A model generated the notes under the pieces. It saw nothing but the letters and a program-made list of their open reading frames with translations. It was not told where the DNA came from and did no database searches. 64,000 nt of DNA, from NCBI GenBank assembly GCA_963669405.2, contig CAXXHF010000002.1, positions 3,038,001-3,102,000 on the forward strand, in the 5' to 3' direction. The translations under genes and the position numbers were made by a program. Positions 8,109 to 17,545 of this stretch are shown in pieces. Positions within the stretch are counted from its first letter, which is position 1. Each line of letters opens with the position of its first letter. Origin of the DNA: Aureisphaera sp963669405 (GTDB lineage: Bacteria > Bacteroidota > Bacteroidia > Flavobacteriales > Flavobacteriaceae).

Positions 8109-8888
8109 TTACCGTCTTCTCCTTTTTCCTCCCGTTCCCTTCTCCATACGATCCACAAAAGAACTATTATCTGAACTTTTTAAGGAAGCTTTTAGATCTT
8201 TCAATTCCTGATCTGATAGATCCCTCCATTTACCTATAGGGAGGTTTCCTAAGGAAATATTCATAATTCGGATTCGCTTTAACTCAATTACTTCATAACC
8301 TAAGTATTCGCACATACGTCGTATTTGCCGATTCAGTCCCTGGACCAATACAATCCGGAAAACATAACGACTCAATTGTTCTACAGTACATTTTTTGGTG
8401 ACGGTATCCAAAATAGGAACACCATTGCCCATTCTTCGAATGAATTGGTCTGTAATGGGGCGATCAACTTTAACAATGTATTCTTTTTCGTGGCTATTTC
8501 CTGCTCGCAGGATTTTATTAACTATATCACCATCATTAGTCATTAATAATAAGCCTTCACTGGGTTTGTCTAGGCGGCCTATATGGAAAATTCGTTCTTG
8601 GTGACCAATAAAATCTACCACATTTCCCTTTACCCTTGTGTCTGTAGTACACGTAATACCTACAGGTTTATTAAGCATGATGTAGACTAAATTTTCATTT
8701 TCAGTGATGAGCAATCCTTTAACCCTAATTTCATCGTTGGGCATGACTCGATCTCCCAAGGAGGCGGGTTCTCCATTAATGGTAACCTCCCCTTTTTCTA
8801 TATGACTATCTGCTTGTCTTCGGGAACAAAAACCACTATCACTTATGGCCTTGTTTAAACGTGTGGAATCTGGATGGTAGTCACTCAT
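8109..8888 (-). CDS. rluF: 23S rRNA pseudouridine synthase, RluF type
   Basis: 259 residues. N-terminal S4 RNA-binding domain (about 9-55: LNKAISDSGFCSRRQAD) followed by the RsuA-type catalytic domain with GRLDKPSEG; the catalytic aspartate is Asp107. RluF isomerises a uridine in helix 74 of 23S rRNA (U2604 in E. coli). Assignment to RluF rather than RluB/RsuA rests on the RIRIMNISLGNLPIGKWRDL C-terminal pattern. The tail is rich in Arg and Lys, which suits RNA contact. Confidence 0.85.
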   Translation of the reverse strand: MSDYHPDSTRLNKAISDSGFCSRRQADSHIEKGEVTINGEPASLGDRVMPNDEIRVKGLLITENENLVYIMLNKPVGITCTTDTRVKGNVVDFIGHQERIFHIGRLDKPSEGLLLMTNDGDIVNKILRAGNSHEKEYIVKVDRPITDQFIRRMGNGVPILDTVTKKCTVEQLSRYVFRIVLVQGLNRQIRRMCEYLGYEVIELKRIRIMNISLGNLPIGKWRDLSDQELKDLKASLKSSDNSSFVDRMEKGTGGKRRRR

Positions 8889-8979
8889 TAATTATAAATT
8901 GTATAGCCCAAAACTGTTGAACCTTTTGTTGTTTTATTATTACTGCTATATACCCTTTAATTATATTTGAGAGGTTGAG

Positions 8980-10980
8980 TTAAGCTAATTCGGTCAGTTG
9001 CTTCTGAAACACTTTAATTTTATCCCTTAATTTGGCAGCCATGATAAAATCCAATTCCTTAGCAGCTTTCTCCATTTCCTTTCGTGTATCCCTAATTTTC
9101 TTTTCCAGTTGCGGACGGGTTAGGTATTTATTTTCAGCCTCAGCAGCTAGACTTTCTGCTGTGTCAAATGTATAGGCCTGTGTTTTTGGTTTTGTCAAGG
9201 CATTTTCCAAACTTTTCTTAATAGCCTTTGGAGTGATTCCATTTTCTTCATTGTAAGTTATCTGCTTACTTCTCCTATATTCGGTGCCATCAATTGTGGC
9301 TTGCATGCTTTTGGTAATTTTATCGGCATACATAATGGCTTTACCATTTACATTCCTAGCTGCACGACCAACCGTCTGTGTTAGAGAACGGGCACTTCTT
9401 AGGAAACCTTCCTTATCAGCATCCAAAATAGCTACCAAAGAGACTTCTGGTAAATCAAGACCTTCTCTAAGAAGGTTTACTCCTACCAACACATCAAACA
9501 ATCCTAATCGAAGGTCTTGCATGATCTCTACACGTTCCAAGGTATCCACATCACTATGTATGTATCTGCAACGGATCTGGATTCTGGTCATATATTTTGT
9601 AAGCTCCTCTGCCATACGTTTGGTCAAAGTAGTCACCAAAACACGTTCATCAGCCTCAACTCGTTTTTGAATTTCTTCTAATAAATCATCTATTTGGTTT
9701 AAACTAGGGCGGATTTCAATAGGGGGATCTAGTAGGCCAGTGGGACGAATGATCTGTTCAATATAAACTCCACCAGTTTTTTCCAATTCATAATCGGCAG
9801 GAGTTGCACTTACGTAAATTACTTGATTTTGCAAAGCTTCAAACTCTTCAAACTTTAAAGGCCGATTGTCCATAGCTGCCGGAAGCCGGAAGCCGTATTC
9901 TACCAGATTTTCTTTTCGGCTTCGATCTCCTCCATACATGGCTCCAACTTGGGGTATGGAAACATGGCTTTCGTCCACAATCATTAGAAAATCGTCTGGA
10001 AAATAATCTAAAAGACAGAAGGGTCTTGTGCCTGGTAAGCGCTGATCCAGATAGCGAGAATAGTTTTCTATTCCACTACAATATCCTAATTCCCGAATCA
10101 TTTCCAGATCAAAATTGGTACGTTCTTCTAAACGTTTTGCTTCAAGGTGTTTTCCAATTTCCTTGAAATAATCTACTTGTTTTACCAAATCATCCTGTAT
10201 GTTTCTAATAGCTCCTTGTAAGATATCTGGAGACGTCACAAACATATTGGCAGGGTAAATGGTAAGACGATCATATTTTTCAATCACCTCATTGGTTGCA
10301 GGTCGGAAAGCTTCAATTTCTTCAATTTCATCTCCAAAGAAATGGATGCGGAAGGCATCATCTGCATAACTGGGGTATACATCAACAGTATCGCCTTTAA
10401 TACGAAAGTTTCCATTATTAAATTCAGCTTCCGTACGAGAATACAAGCTCTGCACTAATTGGTGAAGTAATTTGGTTCTTGAGATGACCTGACCTTGTTT
10501 TAACGAAATCACATTTTTCTGAAACTCTGCGGGGTTTCCAATACCATACAAACAAGATACAGATGCTACGACCAAAACATCTCTACGCCCAGATAGGAGG
10601 GAAGAGGTAGTGCTCAATCGCATTTTTTCAATTTCCTCGTTGATAGAAAGGTCTTTTTCTATATAGGTTCCACTAGTGGGAATATATGCTTCAGGTTGAT
10701 AATAGTCGTAATAGGAAACAAAATATTCTACTGCATTTTCTGGAAAAAACTGTTTGAACTCACTGTACAATTGAGCTGCAAGGGTTTTGTTATGAGCTAA
10801 TACCAAGGTTGGACGTTGAACTTGTTCTACAACATTAGCTACTGAAAAAGTTTTTCCACTTCCAGTAACTCCCAGAAGGGTTTGGTAAGGCTCTCCGGTT
10901 TCAATACCATTGACCAAAGCTTTAATGGCCTCGGGCTGATCTCCAGTGGGTTTAAAATCGGAAACGATTTTGAATTTCAT
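8980..10980 (-). CDS. uvrB: Excinuclease ABC subunit B
   Basis: 666 residues, normal length. UvrB receives damaged DNA from UvrA, verifies the lesion with its beta-hairpin and recruits UvrC. Visible: Walker A GVTGSGKT (37-44), the beta-hairpin region YYDYYQPEAYIP (from about residue 90), Walker B DESH, helicase motifs (TLTKRMAEELT, GVNLLREGLDLPE, QTVGRAARN) and the C-terminal UVR domain (about 622-657) that contacts UvrC. Cytoplasmic. Transcribed alone from a predicted TAnnTTTG promoter. Confidence 0.97.
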   Translation of the reverse strand: MKFKIVSDFKPTGDQPEAIKALVNGIETGEPYQTLLGVTGSGKTFSVANVVEQVQRPTLVLAHNKTLAAQLYSEFKQFFPENAVEYFVSYYDYYQPEAYIPTSGTYIEKDLSINEEIEKMRLSTTSSLLSGRRDVLVVASVSCLYGIGNPAEFQKNVISLKQGQVISRTKLLHQLVQSLYSRTEAEFNNGNFRIKGDTVDVYPSYADDAFRIHFFGDEIEEIEAFRPATNEVIEKYDRLTIYPANMFVTSPDILQGAIRNIQDDLVKQVDYFKEIGKHLEAKRLEERTNFDLEMIRELGYCSGIENYSRYLDQRLPGTRPFCLLDYFPDDFLMIVDESHVSIPQVGAMYGGDRSRKENLVEYGFRLPAAMDNRPLKFEEFEALQNQVIYVSATPADYELEKTGGVYIEQIIRPTGLLDPPIEIRPSLNQIDDLLEEIQKRVEADERVLVTTLTKRMAEELTKYMTRIQIRCRYIHSDVDTLERVEIMQDLRLGLFDVLVGVNLLREGLDLPEVSLVAILDADKEGFLRSARSLTQTVGRAARNVNGKAIMYADKITKSMQATIDGTEYRRSKQITYNEENGITPKAIKKSLENALTKPKTQAYTFDTAESLAAEAENKYLTRPQLEKKIRDTRKEMEKAAKELDFIMAAKLRDKIKVFQKQLTELA

Positions 10981-10997
10981 ACTTCTTTTGTGAGCTG

Positions 10998-11005
10998 CAA
11001 ATTTA
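10998..11005 (-). promoter_or_regulatory. Predicted -7 promoter element of uvrB
   Basis: On the minus strand TAAATTTG, exact TAnnTTTG match, 17 bases before the uvrB ATG. Confidence 0.5.
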
Positions 11006-11186
11006 CGGAATCTCAGGCATTATAATATTCACAAAATTCGGAACATGCATAACGACACCAACATGTCAATTTCCAATAAAAAGTATTGATTTTTTTCAAT
11101 TATGAAGGGATCTATGGTTATGCACAATTAAGTTTTGACTAGATAACCAATAAATAGGGTCTTGGCTTATTTTTTAAAAATAAAAA

Positions 11187-11210
11187 AGGGCTCAAATAAA
11201 TATGAACCCT
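11187..11210 (-). terminator. Terminator of the 98-residue orphan gene
   Basis: On the minus strand AGGGTTC / GAGCCCT (one G-T pair) with a 10-base loop, followed by six T and further T-rich sequence, 23 bases after the stop codon. Confidence 0.65.
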
Positions 11211-11233
11211 AATGAACCAGTGATTTTGATTTT

Positions 11234-11530
11234 TTATTTAGGCCATGTAGGCGAATAAATTGCAAAACGTGTTATTCTGTTTTGACTATCAAGAACACCC
11301 CAAAAACTAGCCCCATAAGGAATACCAGCACTGGCAGCTTCCACACCTCCTACGCAATCTGGTGCTAAACTATACTGACCGGGGTTTACACTTCCGGTTC
11401 CATAAACTCCAACAGAAAAATGACCTTGGTTTGGATAGATTAATGCTAATTTACCTTGTACATATTTTTCACCTTCTGCTTCATTTGCTTTTGCCATATC
11501 TAATGGCGCGTGTTTGATTTGATTACTCAT
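11234..11530 (-). CDS. Orphan protein of 98 residues, unknown function
   Basis: No family recognised. No signal peptide or membrane segment; the protein is rich in Gly, Ser, Ala and Tyr with a hydrophobic middle (KLALIYPNQGHFSVGVYG) and an aromatic C-terminus (FAIYSPTWPK). A single cysteine sits in the middle. It has its own terminator but no obvious TAnnTTTG promoter within 60 bases of the ATG. It opens a stretch of small lineage-specific genes between uvrB and the methyltransferase. A real gene seems likely from the good terminator and coding-like codon use. Confidence 0.5.
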   Translation of the reverse strand: MSNQIKHAPLDMAKANEAEGEKYVQGKLALIYPNQGHFSVGVYGTGSVNPGQYSLAPDCVGGVEAASAGIPYGASFWGVLDSQNRITRFAIYSPTWPK

Positions 11531-11878
11531 GATATTTATTTTTTAATAATATATCCTACTCTTTTTAAATAGACTTTTCGGATTCCGTCTTTGTAATTAA
11601 AGCTGATAGTAGCTACTCAATCAAATAATTGGCTTTTAATTACATTCCAAAGGTCAGGTAATACGGTAGATTTTATTAGAGTAGAAATGCCCGAATTTTA
11701 AAAACGGGTAGAATTACTTAGTAATACTTACTTCCATACATAGTTGATAACTAAGCCGATAGATTATGGCTTGTAAAAAATATAAGAAAACAACCTTAAT
11801 TGTTATGCGTAATATCGTAAGTAGAAAATAATCACTATCTTAGGATTGAATCAGAAATAAATTTCATAATCTACAAGA
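11531..11878. other. 348-base AT-rich intergenic region
   Basis: I see no gene, RNA or mobile element here. It lies between two divergent small genes. It contains a 13-base palindrome ATTACTTAGTAAT (11713-11725), preceded by CGGGTA and followed by GTAATACTTACTTCC, which could be an operator, but no exact TAnnTTTG promoter. Confidence 0.4.
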
Positions 11879-12061
11879 ATGATAACTAAAGTTAAATGGT
11901 ATAACGATCCACAGATGGTTGGCGCTTTGTTATTTTTTTGGCCTCCTGTTGGGATTTACGGACTATATAAAAGTGATGCTATAAAACCAAAATGGAAAAA
12001 AGTAACTTATGTAGCTCTTGTCTTGGTTTGTATTTTATTGGCAACGATTTATCTAATCTAA
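11879..12061 (+). CDS. Small membrane protein (60 aa)
   Basis: 60 residues with two hydrophobic helices (about 12-29 and 42-60) separated by a basic loop (KSDAIKPKWKK). The WYNDPQMVGALLFFWPPVGIYGL pattern resembles small flavobacterial two-helix proteins in which a WYN start and a PVG(I/L)YGL motif recur. No function is known. Preceded by a long AT-rich gap. Confidence 0.5.
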   Translation: MITKVKWYNDPQMVGALLFFWPPVGIYGLYKSDAIKPKWKKVTYVALVLVCILLATIYLI

Positions 12062-12095
12062 TTTTTGGCAATGATATACTTGTGTGACCCAATTA

Positions 12096-12272
12096 TTATT
12101 CATTCCAAGCAATAACTTCATCACCTTTTTCCCAATCCCAGTTATAAGGCCTAAAATCAGTCCCTGTCCAATCTCCGACAAATTCGTCAATTGATCCGTC
12201 TTTTCTTTTCACATGCACTTTGTACATGCCCTTTCTTTCTGGTTGTTGTTCTTTTAAGCTAATAAACGGCAT
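12096..12272 (-). CDS. Small cytoplasmic protein (58 aa), unknown function
   Basis: A clean ATG-to-TAA frame. It starts MPFISLKEQQPERKGMYKV, followed by a basic strand (VHVKRKDGSIDEFVGDW) and an aromatic, acidic C-terminus (NWDWEKGDEVIAWNE). The alternating strand pattern and many Trp, Gly and Asp suggest a small beta-sheet protein. Not membrane-bound or exported. It lies upstream of, and in the same direction as, the methyltransferase gene. I do not recognise a family. Confidence 0.45.
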   Translation of the reverse strand: MPFISLKEQQPERKGMYKVHVKRKDGSIDEFVGDWTGTDFRPYNWDWEKGDEVIAWNE

Positions 12273-12334
12273 AATCTATTCTAAGGTCTAATTATTATTT
12301 GTTCTCTAATTGATTGCTAATGGTTCGTAGCTAT

Positions 12335-13144
12335 TTACTTTTCAGCAATTACTTCTATCATCATGGGGCAGCACAGCGTAGCTCCAGGGGTGTTTTCCAA
12401 TGCGTCCATATCTTCCAAAGCTAGTTGTACTTCTTCTTCAGTAAGAAGTTCCATATCCTTTAATCTAGGGAAGTAACTATGGTAAAAAGTTTTGGGCCAT
12501 TGCCAAGTCACATCGTTGGGAGTGGCCAGTTTGGACATCAATCGTAGGTTGTTGATCTTCATGCCCATTTGCGACAGTGTGGTAGGAAGTTCCCGCCCTA
12601 TGTCAATTTCTGCAAGGGAGTCTTTAAAACTCCTTAAAGCTGCTGTTATGGCTTTTTTCAACCCAGGTAATTCTGGTTCAGTTTGGTGGGTGGACCAGTC
12701 ATAATATTCATGGATCACCATTTTTCCTCCAGGTTTTAGGGCATCGTATACTTTTTGAAGAATTTCTTTAGGGTTGGGTAACCATGCCATAGCCCAACGA
12801 CAATACATACCATCTAAACTATTAGGGGGTAGATTCATCTCATTGAAATCTGCTAATCTAGGATCAATATTTAAGTGATATAAGTCTGAGATATGCTTTA
12901 GATGTTCAATATATGCTTCAGATTTGTCAACACCAATTACCTTTCCTTCTTCACCGGCCAAATAAGCCATTTCCTTGGTGCAGAATCCTGGGCCGCAGCC
13001 TAAATCCAGTAACGTATGACCTGCTCTAAATTTTGCCAAATGCCACCCCCGTTGTGCTTCTTCAGCCCAAATTTGATGTTGTACTCCTAAACGATGTAGT
13101 TCTTGGGCGTCGGTACCAAGGATGTAGGCATTTTTTTCTTTCAT
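12335..13144 (-). CDS. Class I SAM-dependent methyltransferase
   Basis: 269 residues. The SAM-binding motif I is LDLGCGPGFCTKEM (about 47-60), the acidic end of strand 2 is VIGVDKS, and the post-II motif is MYCRWAMAWLPNP. Methylation substrate unknown; the overall shape (UbiE/Methyltransf_11-like with a helical C-terminal cap) suits a small molecule. Cytoplasmic. Weak -7-like TATTTTTA upstream. Not obviously linked to the genes either side. Confidence 0.75.
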   Translation of the reverse strand: MKEKNAYILGTDAQELHRLGVQHQIWAEEAQRGWHLAKFRAGHTLLDLGCGPGFCTKEMAYLAGEEGKVIGVDKSEAYIEHLKHISDLYHLNIDPRLADFNEMNLPPNSLDGMYCRWAMAWLPNPKEILQKVYDALKPGGKMVIHEYYDWSTHQTEPELPGLKKAITAALRSFKDSLAEIDIGRELPTTLSQMGMKINNLRLMSKLATPNDVTWQWPKTFYHSYFPRLKDMELLTEEEVQLALEDMDALENTPGATLCCPMMIEVIAEK

Positions 13145-13192
13145 ATTGGAAGGTGTTAGCGTACCTATAAAAATAAAGAAATTTTATCAAGA

Positions 13193-13207
13193 AAAAGGAA
13201 CCCTTTT
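13193..13207 (-). terminator. Possible terminator of the T9SS type B protein gene
   Basis: AAAAGG / CCTTTT with a 3-base loop and a short T run on the minus strand, about 10 bases after the stop. Weak stem. Confidence 0.3.
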
Positions 13208-13217
13208 AGTAAAGAGA

Positions 13218-15638
13218 TTAATAATTTACATAAACATCTCCTAAGAATGGTTCTGGAAAGTTGGGATGATTTAATACCAATACATAGTAATAGGTCCCTA
13301 CTGGAACAAACTTGTCTTGGTATAAAATCCCGGTATTAGGAATGGCATCCCATTCACCGTTGTCATTTCCACCTTCGTAAATTAGATTCCCTTCACGACT
13401 GTAGATTTTCAGATTAAAATCTGGGAAAACATTTACGACATAGTCCATGTGCAATACATCATTTAAAGTATCTCCATTTGGGGAAATTCCATCATAGATA
13501 ATAGGAGGGCACTGTTCTACTTCTAATTGAAAGGAAGTTGTGGTAAAACAAATTTCATTTTCCAATCGCACATAAATCATTTGCGGATTACTGGTATTCT
13601 GAAATTGGGCTGTATCTAAAATAGGGTTGGTGTTGGCAATTGCATCTTCTTGTGAAAGGAAATAATTGAATGTTCCCTCAGTGTTTTCGGTAATCAATTC
13701 ATCTTGGGCACTAAGATTGAAAAAAGCCATTTCAAATCCACGATCACATTCTATCAACGTTGGTAATTCTGTAATAGGCGGAATGGTTCCAAACTCTGCT
13801 ACGATATCAAACTCATTGTTGAATTCATTCAACTCTTCTACTGCTCCCAAACCTGTACCGTCATCATCCACAATGGCTACCAAAACAAAAGTGTTGGGTA
13901 AACTTTCTGGTAAGGTAACTTCTAGACTCCCAATTTCATTGCCTCCAATAGGAATTGTGTTTTGAGTTTGTGAGGTTGCAATGAGCTGTAAATCTCCATA
14001 GAAAGCTATTAGGGTACCAGAGGGTAAATCTGCAGTTCCGTCTGTATTGTATACGGTGTAGTCTATTAGTAAGTCTCTTTGTCTACATGCATAAATTTCA
14101 TTGTCAATAGATACGGTTGCATCTGGCAATGGGCAAGTAATAACTTCTATTGCAAAGCTATCTACTACAAAACAATCAGGATTAGAGACACGAATCCAAA
14201 TAGTTTCAGGGTTGGTTGTGTTTTCATAGTTGGAGATGTCTCCTTCTATAGGATTTGTATTGTTTTCGGCATCGTCTTGGGTATGATGATAGCTTAGGGT
14301 GTCATTAGGGTCTATGGAAGGGGTAGCTTCTGTAAGATCAAACAATTCGGTGCCTACAACGTCACAAAGTTCTAAATCTCGGATGTTGCCAATTTCTGGA
14401 AATACCAATAGATGAAATTCTATATTGTCTTCATTATTGTCATCATCAAGTTCATTGATTTCATCAAAAGGATCTACAATGGCCCTGAGAAGAAAATCAG
14501 CAGGGACACCATCCGGAACTGTAAAGGTAATGGATCCGCTTTCAGATTCTCCAAATAGAATGATTGCCGTAGTTTGTGTTTCTTCAATAAGGGTGTTATC
14601 TGCAAAAAAACCAATATCAACTGGCGGTAATCGGTCAGTTCCATCCGTATTGTATACGGTATAATCGATCGTAATTTCACGGTTTCCGCATCCTTTAGGA
14701 TTTACAATATTGTCCATGGTTATTGTTGCATCAGGAAGGGCTGTATTTAATACTGTGACTACATTGTTGACGACGACTAAATCTTGGCTGGAAGTAAGCT
14801 CTATTAGGGCTTCCACATCACCAGGTTGTATGAGATCTTCAATACTATATTGATCGATATCCATATTGTATAAGTCTGAACTATTGGTAAATGTGTTTGT
14901 GCCATTAAAGGCATTGTCAACTGGATTTAGTGGATTACTTAGTAGTGTTCCGTTAAGGCGAAGGGTTTCGTTAGTTGCTAAGATTTCATCGCCTTCCCAA
15001 GCCAGAAATCCAATTTTAGCTTCAGCATTATCTACCACTTCCAAATCTGTTAACTGTATGGACAGATTTGGATTGGCAACGGAAACGGATTCAAAACCAT
15101 CAAAGATGCTTACTTGATTTAAAGGAAGATCTGGATCTTCATAAACAACGGTTATCGCCCAACCTCCAAAATTGGTGGTATTTCCCGGGAAAGCGCAATA
15201 AACATCTGGAGTAATATCTGGAGTAAATTCAGAAAGCGTATAAGAGCCATTTCCAATACTATTTACCAATGCAGTAATATCTGCATATCCTCCAGAATAG
15301 ATGTGGATTCCTTGGTCTAAATCGAATAGAAAAGTCCGCTCAGCGGTAATTGGATTTCCGTTTAAAACGACATCGGGATCTACCGCTCCAGAACCGGCCC
15401 AGTACAAATAGGCAGCAATAAGGCCTTGGTCGGTTTCCAACAGAAAATCAGCGCTACTTTCGGAAAGGATCTCGCAGGGTGTGTTGCCTCCAGTATTTTC
15501 ACCAGTATTGAGGGTGTTTCCAAAAGAAAGATAGGTATACCTGCCTTCAAACTGTTGGAAAAGTGTTACTTCCTGTGCCATAGAAAGCATAGGAAGTAAT
15601 AACAACAGAGCAAGTGCCGTTTTCTTGATTCGTTTCAT
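13218..15638 (-). CDS. Large secreted repeat protein with CARDB-like domains and T9SS type B C-terminal domain
   Basis: 806 residues with a signal peptide (cut after SMA, residue 21). The N-terminal 290 residues form a beta-rich domain. Then two paired units follow: a CARDB-like domain (each starts LPDATxxxDN and contains DYTVYNTDGT) and an 80-residue module ending NPxxIx(V/I)R(V/L)xN. The last 85 residues carry PPIIYDGISPNGDTLND and a GTYYYVL stretch, the gliding-motility-associated type B sorting domain, so export by the type IX system is expected. Aspartate-rich loops suggest Ca2+ binding. Probably a surface or matrix protein; the ligand is unknown. Confidence 0.85.
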   Translation of the reverse strand: MKRIKKTALALLLLLPMLSMAQEVTLFQQFEGRYTYLSFGNTLNTGENTGGNTPCEILSESSADFLLETDQGLIAAYLYWAGSGAVDPDVVLNGNPITAERTFLFDLDQGIHIYSGGYADITALVNSIGNGSYTLSEFTPDITPDVYCAFPGNTTNFGGWAITVVYEDPDLPLNQVSIFDGFESVSVANPNLSIQLTDLEVVDNAEAKIGFLAWEGDEILATNETLRLNGTLLSNPLNPVDNAFNGTNTFTNSSDLYNMDIDQYSIEDLIQPGDVEALIELTSSQDLVVVNNVVTVLNTALPDATITMDNIVNPKGCGNREITIDYTVYNTDGTDRLPPVDIGFFADNTLIEETQTTAIILFGESESGSITFTVPDGVPADFLLRAIVDPFDEINELDDDNNEDNIEFHLLVFPEIGNIRDLELCDVVGTELFDLTEATPSIDPNDTLSYHHTQDDAENNTNPIEGDISNYENTTNPETIWIRVSNPDCFVVDSFAIEVITCPLPDATVSIDNEIYACRQRDLLIDYTVYNTDGTADLPSGTLIAFYGDLQLIATSQTQNTIPIGGNEIGSLEVTLPESLPNTFVLVAIVDDDGTGLGAVEELNEFNNEFDIVAEFGTIPPITELPTLIECDRGFEMAFFNLSAQDELITENTEGTFNYFLSQEDAIANTNPILDTAQFQNTSNPQMIYVRLENEICFTTTSFQLEVEQCPPIIYDGISPNGDTLNDVLHMDYVVNVFPDFNLKIYSREGNLIYEGGNDNGEWDAIPNTGILYQDKFVPVGTYYYVLVLNHPNFPEPFLGDVYVNY

Positions 15639-15713
15639 AGCAAATGAATTGATAGTTAAATATACAAATATTTACCATCGCCTTTGCTACAAAGCTATAC
15701 AGGAAATTTGGGT

Positions 15714-16553
15714 TTATAAATCCCGTCTTTTAAGGATCACATAAGACCAATAGATGAATAAGACAGTCCAGCCCAATACAATAATCACATTCATGAATTG
15801 TAGGTCATAATCCTTATCAAAACTCTCTCCTAACTGGTTAGCGGCAGACTGTACGGCTCCAAATCGGGTAAAAGGTTCAACAATAAGGTCAGACATGGCA
15901 TTAAGCGGTAAGAAGTTGTAAACAGATTTAAACAAGTCTACATCTGTCTTTACTCTAATGTACTGGAAAATCACAGCTATAATACCTTCTACTACCTGCC
16001 ACAATCCCAAAAATCCTAAGGCGAATGCTGATCGTTTTACCCAGATTCCCAAAAACATACAGAAGCTAAAGAAACAGACTAGTTTTAGGAAATAGGCCAA
16101 GATATACTGCATATCACTAAAAATAATCCCCAGTTCTTTGTAATCAGAGAAGAACAATCCTAAGATTAACGATACTACGAAAAGAAAAACTGTAGAAGCT
16201 ACAGAGAATAGTAGTACTGTAAGAAATTTGGATGTTAGGAACTCTTTTTTGCTGAGACCGTCAATGAGGTTCTGTTTTAAGGTGCGGTAACTATATTCAT
16301 TGGCTACAATGGATACAATTACAACTGCAAAAAATATTTTTAACCAAGCGGCTACCCATGAATTGAAGTGCCATATAAAAGGAAAGTTGAAAATCCCTTG
16401 ATCGGCCACCCGAAATTTTACCCCTCCAAAATTGAACTCTATGGATACAATAAGGGCAATAAAACAAATCAATGAAAAGTATACGATAGAGATGGCCTTT
16501 GCAGACTTGTTATACCGTAATTTGTGTAATTCTATATTGAGTAATCGAAGCAT
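15714..16553 (-). CDS. ABC-2 type transporter permease
   Basis: 279 residues with six hydrophobic segments and the long soluble loop between the first two that marks ABC-2 permeases of the bacitracin/lantibiotic-immunity (BcrB/NosY-like) type. Placed 2 bases after the ATPase gene, so the two make one exporter in the cytoplasmic membrane. Substrate unknown; there is no adjacent peptide precursor or two-component system. The C-terminus ends RRDL. Confidence 0.85.
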   Translation of the reverse strand: MLRLLNIELHKLRYNKSAKAISIVYFSLICFIALIVSIEFNFGGVKFRVADQGIFNFPFIWHFNSWVAAWLKIFFAVVIVSIVANEYSYRTLKQNLIDGLSKKEFLTSKFLTVLLFSVASTVFLFVVSLILGLFFSDYKELGIIFSDMQYILAYFLKLVCFFSFCMFLGIWVKRSAFALGFLGLWQVVEGIIAVIFQYIRVKTDVDLFKSVYNFLPLNAMSDLIVEPFTRFGAVQSAANQLGESFDKDYDLQFMNVIIVLGWTVLFIYWSYVILKRRDL

Positions 16554-16555
16554 GG

Positions 16556-17452
16556 TTAGTTGTTTTGGGTGATTTCGAGGAATAGTTCTTCAAGACTTTC
16601 TTTCCGCTTTTCGAGATGGGAAAGTGCAATACCTTTTGAAAACAAATGTTCATTTATGCTCCCTGCATCCATAGGTTTGTTGAGGTAGGCAATAAGTTGA
16701 TCGCCTTCCTTTTTTATGGAAGTAAAAGCATTCATAGCTTCAAGTTCTTTCAATAGGGTTTCATTATTACTACTCTGTAATGTTAAGAAACCATGACTCG
16801 CGTTCATGCCGTCCACACTTCCAGTATAGAGACTTTCTCCCTTGCGGAGGATCACCACATGACTACATACTTTTTCTACTTCATCCAATAAGTGAGAAGC
16901 TAAAAGAATGGTCGTTCCTTGTGAAGCAATTTTTTTGATAATTTCCCGGATTTGGTGAATTCCCTGTGGATCCAATCCGTTGGTTGGTTCATCAAGAATA
17001 AGGATTTCCGGATCGTTTAAAAGGGCAGAAGCAATTGCTAATCGTTGCTTCATTCCCAAGGAAAAAGTTTTAAACTTACTGTCCTTGCGGTCCAAAAGAC
17101 CTACGATTTCCAGTTTTTCAAGCACATTGGAGCCGTCTACCCCTTTAATTTTACAGACCAGTTCTAAATTTTGAACGGCAGTCATGTATGGATAAAAGTT
17201 AGGGCGCTCAATAATAGCTCCTACTTTTTTAAGTGCTTCATGGGTAGTTTCGGTACCATTGAACCATTTAAAATCGCCTGAAGTCCTATTAACGACATTC
17301 AAAACGATCCCGAGGGTAGTGGATTTTCCACTTCCATTAGGTCCTAAGATTCCGTATACATTCCCTTTTTCTATGGTAAACGTCAGGTTTTTTACTGCCG
17401 TAAGGGGACCAAACCGTTTGGTAAGGTTATTTATAGTGAGTATCGGTTGCAC
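16556..17452 (-). CDS. ABC transporter ATP-binding protein
   Basis: 298 residues. Walker A GPNGSGKST (37-45), signature SLGMKQRLAIA, Walker B and D-loop LILDEPTNGLDP and the switch histidine in LLASHLLDEVE are all present. The extra 80-residue C-terminal domain is typical of CcmA/BcrA-type exporters. Pairs with the permease gene immediately downstream. Confidence 0.92.
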   Translation of the reverse strand: MQPILTINNLTKRFGPLTAVKNLTFTIEKGNVYGILGPNGSGKSTTLGIVLNVVNRTSGDFKWFNGTETTHEALKKVGAIIERPNFYPYMTAVQNLELVCKIKGVDGSNVLEKLEIVGLLDRKDSKFKTFSLGMKQRLAIASALLNDPEILILDEPTNGLDPQGIHQIREIIKKIASQGTTILLASHLLDEVEKVCSHVVILRKGESLYTGSVDGMNASHGFLTLQSSNNETLLKELEAMNAFTSIKKEGDQLIAYLNKPMDAGSINEHLFSKGIALSHLEKRKESLEELFLEITQNN

Positions 17453-17545
17453 AAAAATTGGTTTTGCTGATTAGTTGTCCATATGACGAACCATCCCCAT
17501 TTATGTTACAAGCGGATTAGAACTTTTGGAAAATATTGTGAAATA

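Noticed and set aside
11713..11725. ATTACTTAGTAAT palindrome as an operator
   Set aside because: A 13-base AT-rich palindrome is expected by chance at this base composition and no regulator or second copy was found, so it is mentioned only in the gap description.
13666..13965. Plus-strand open frame of 99 codons inside the T9SS type B gene
   Set aside because: Shadow of the real gene on the other strand; no start signal and no family resemblance.
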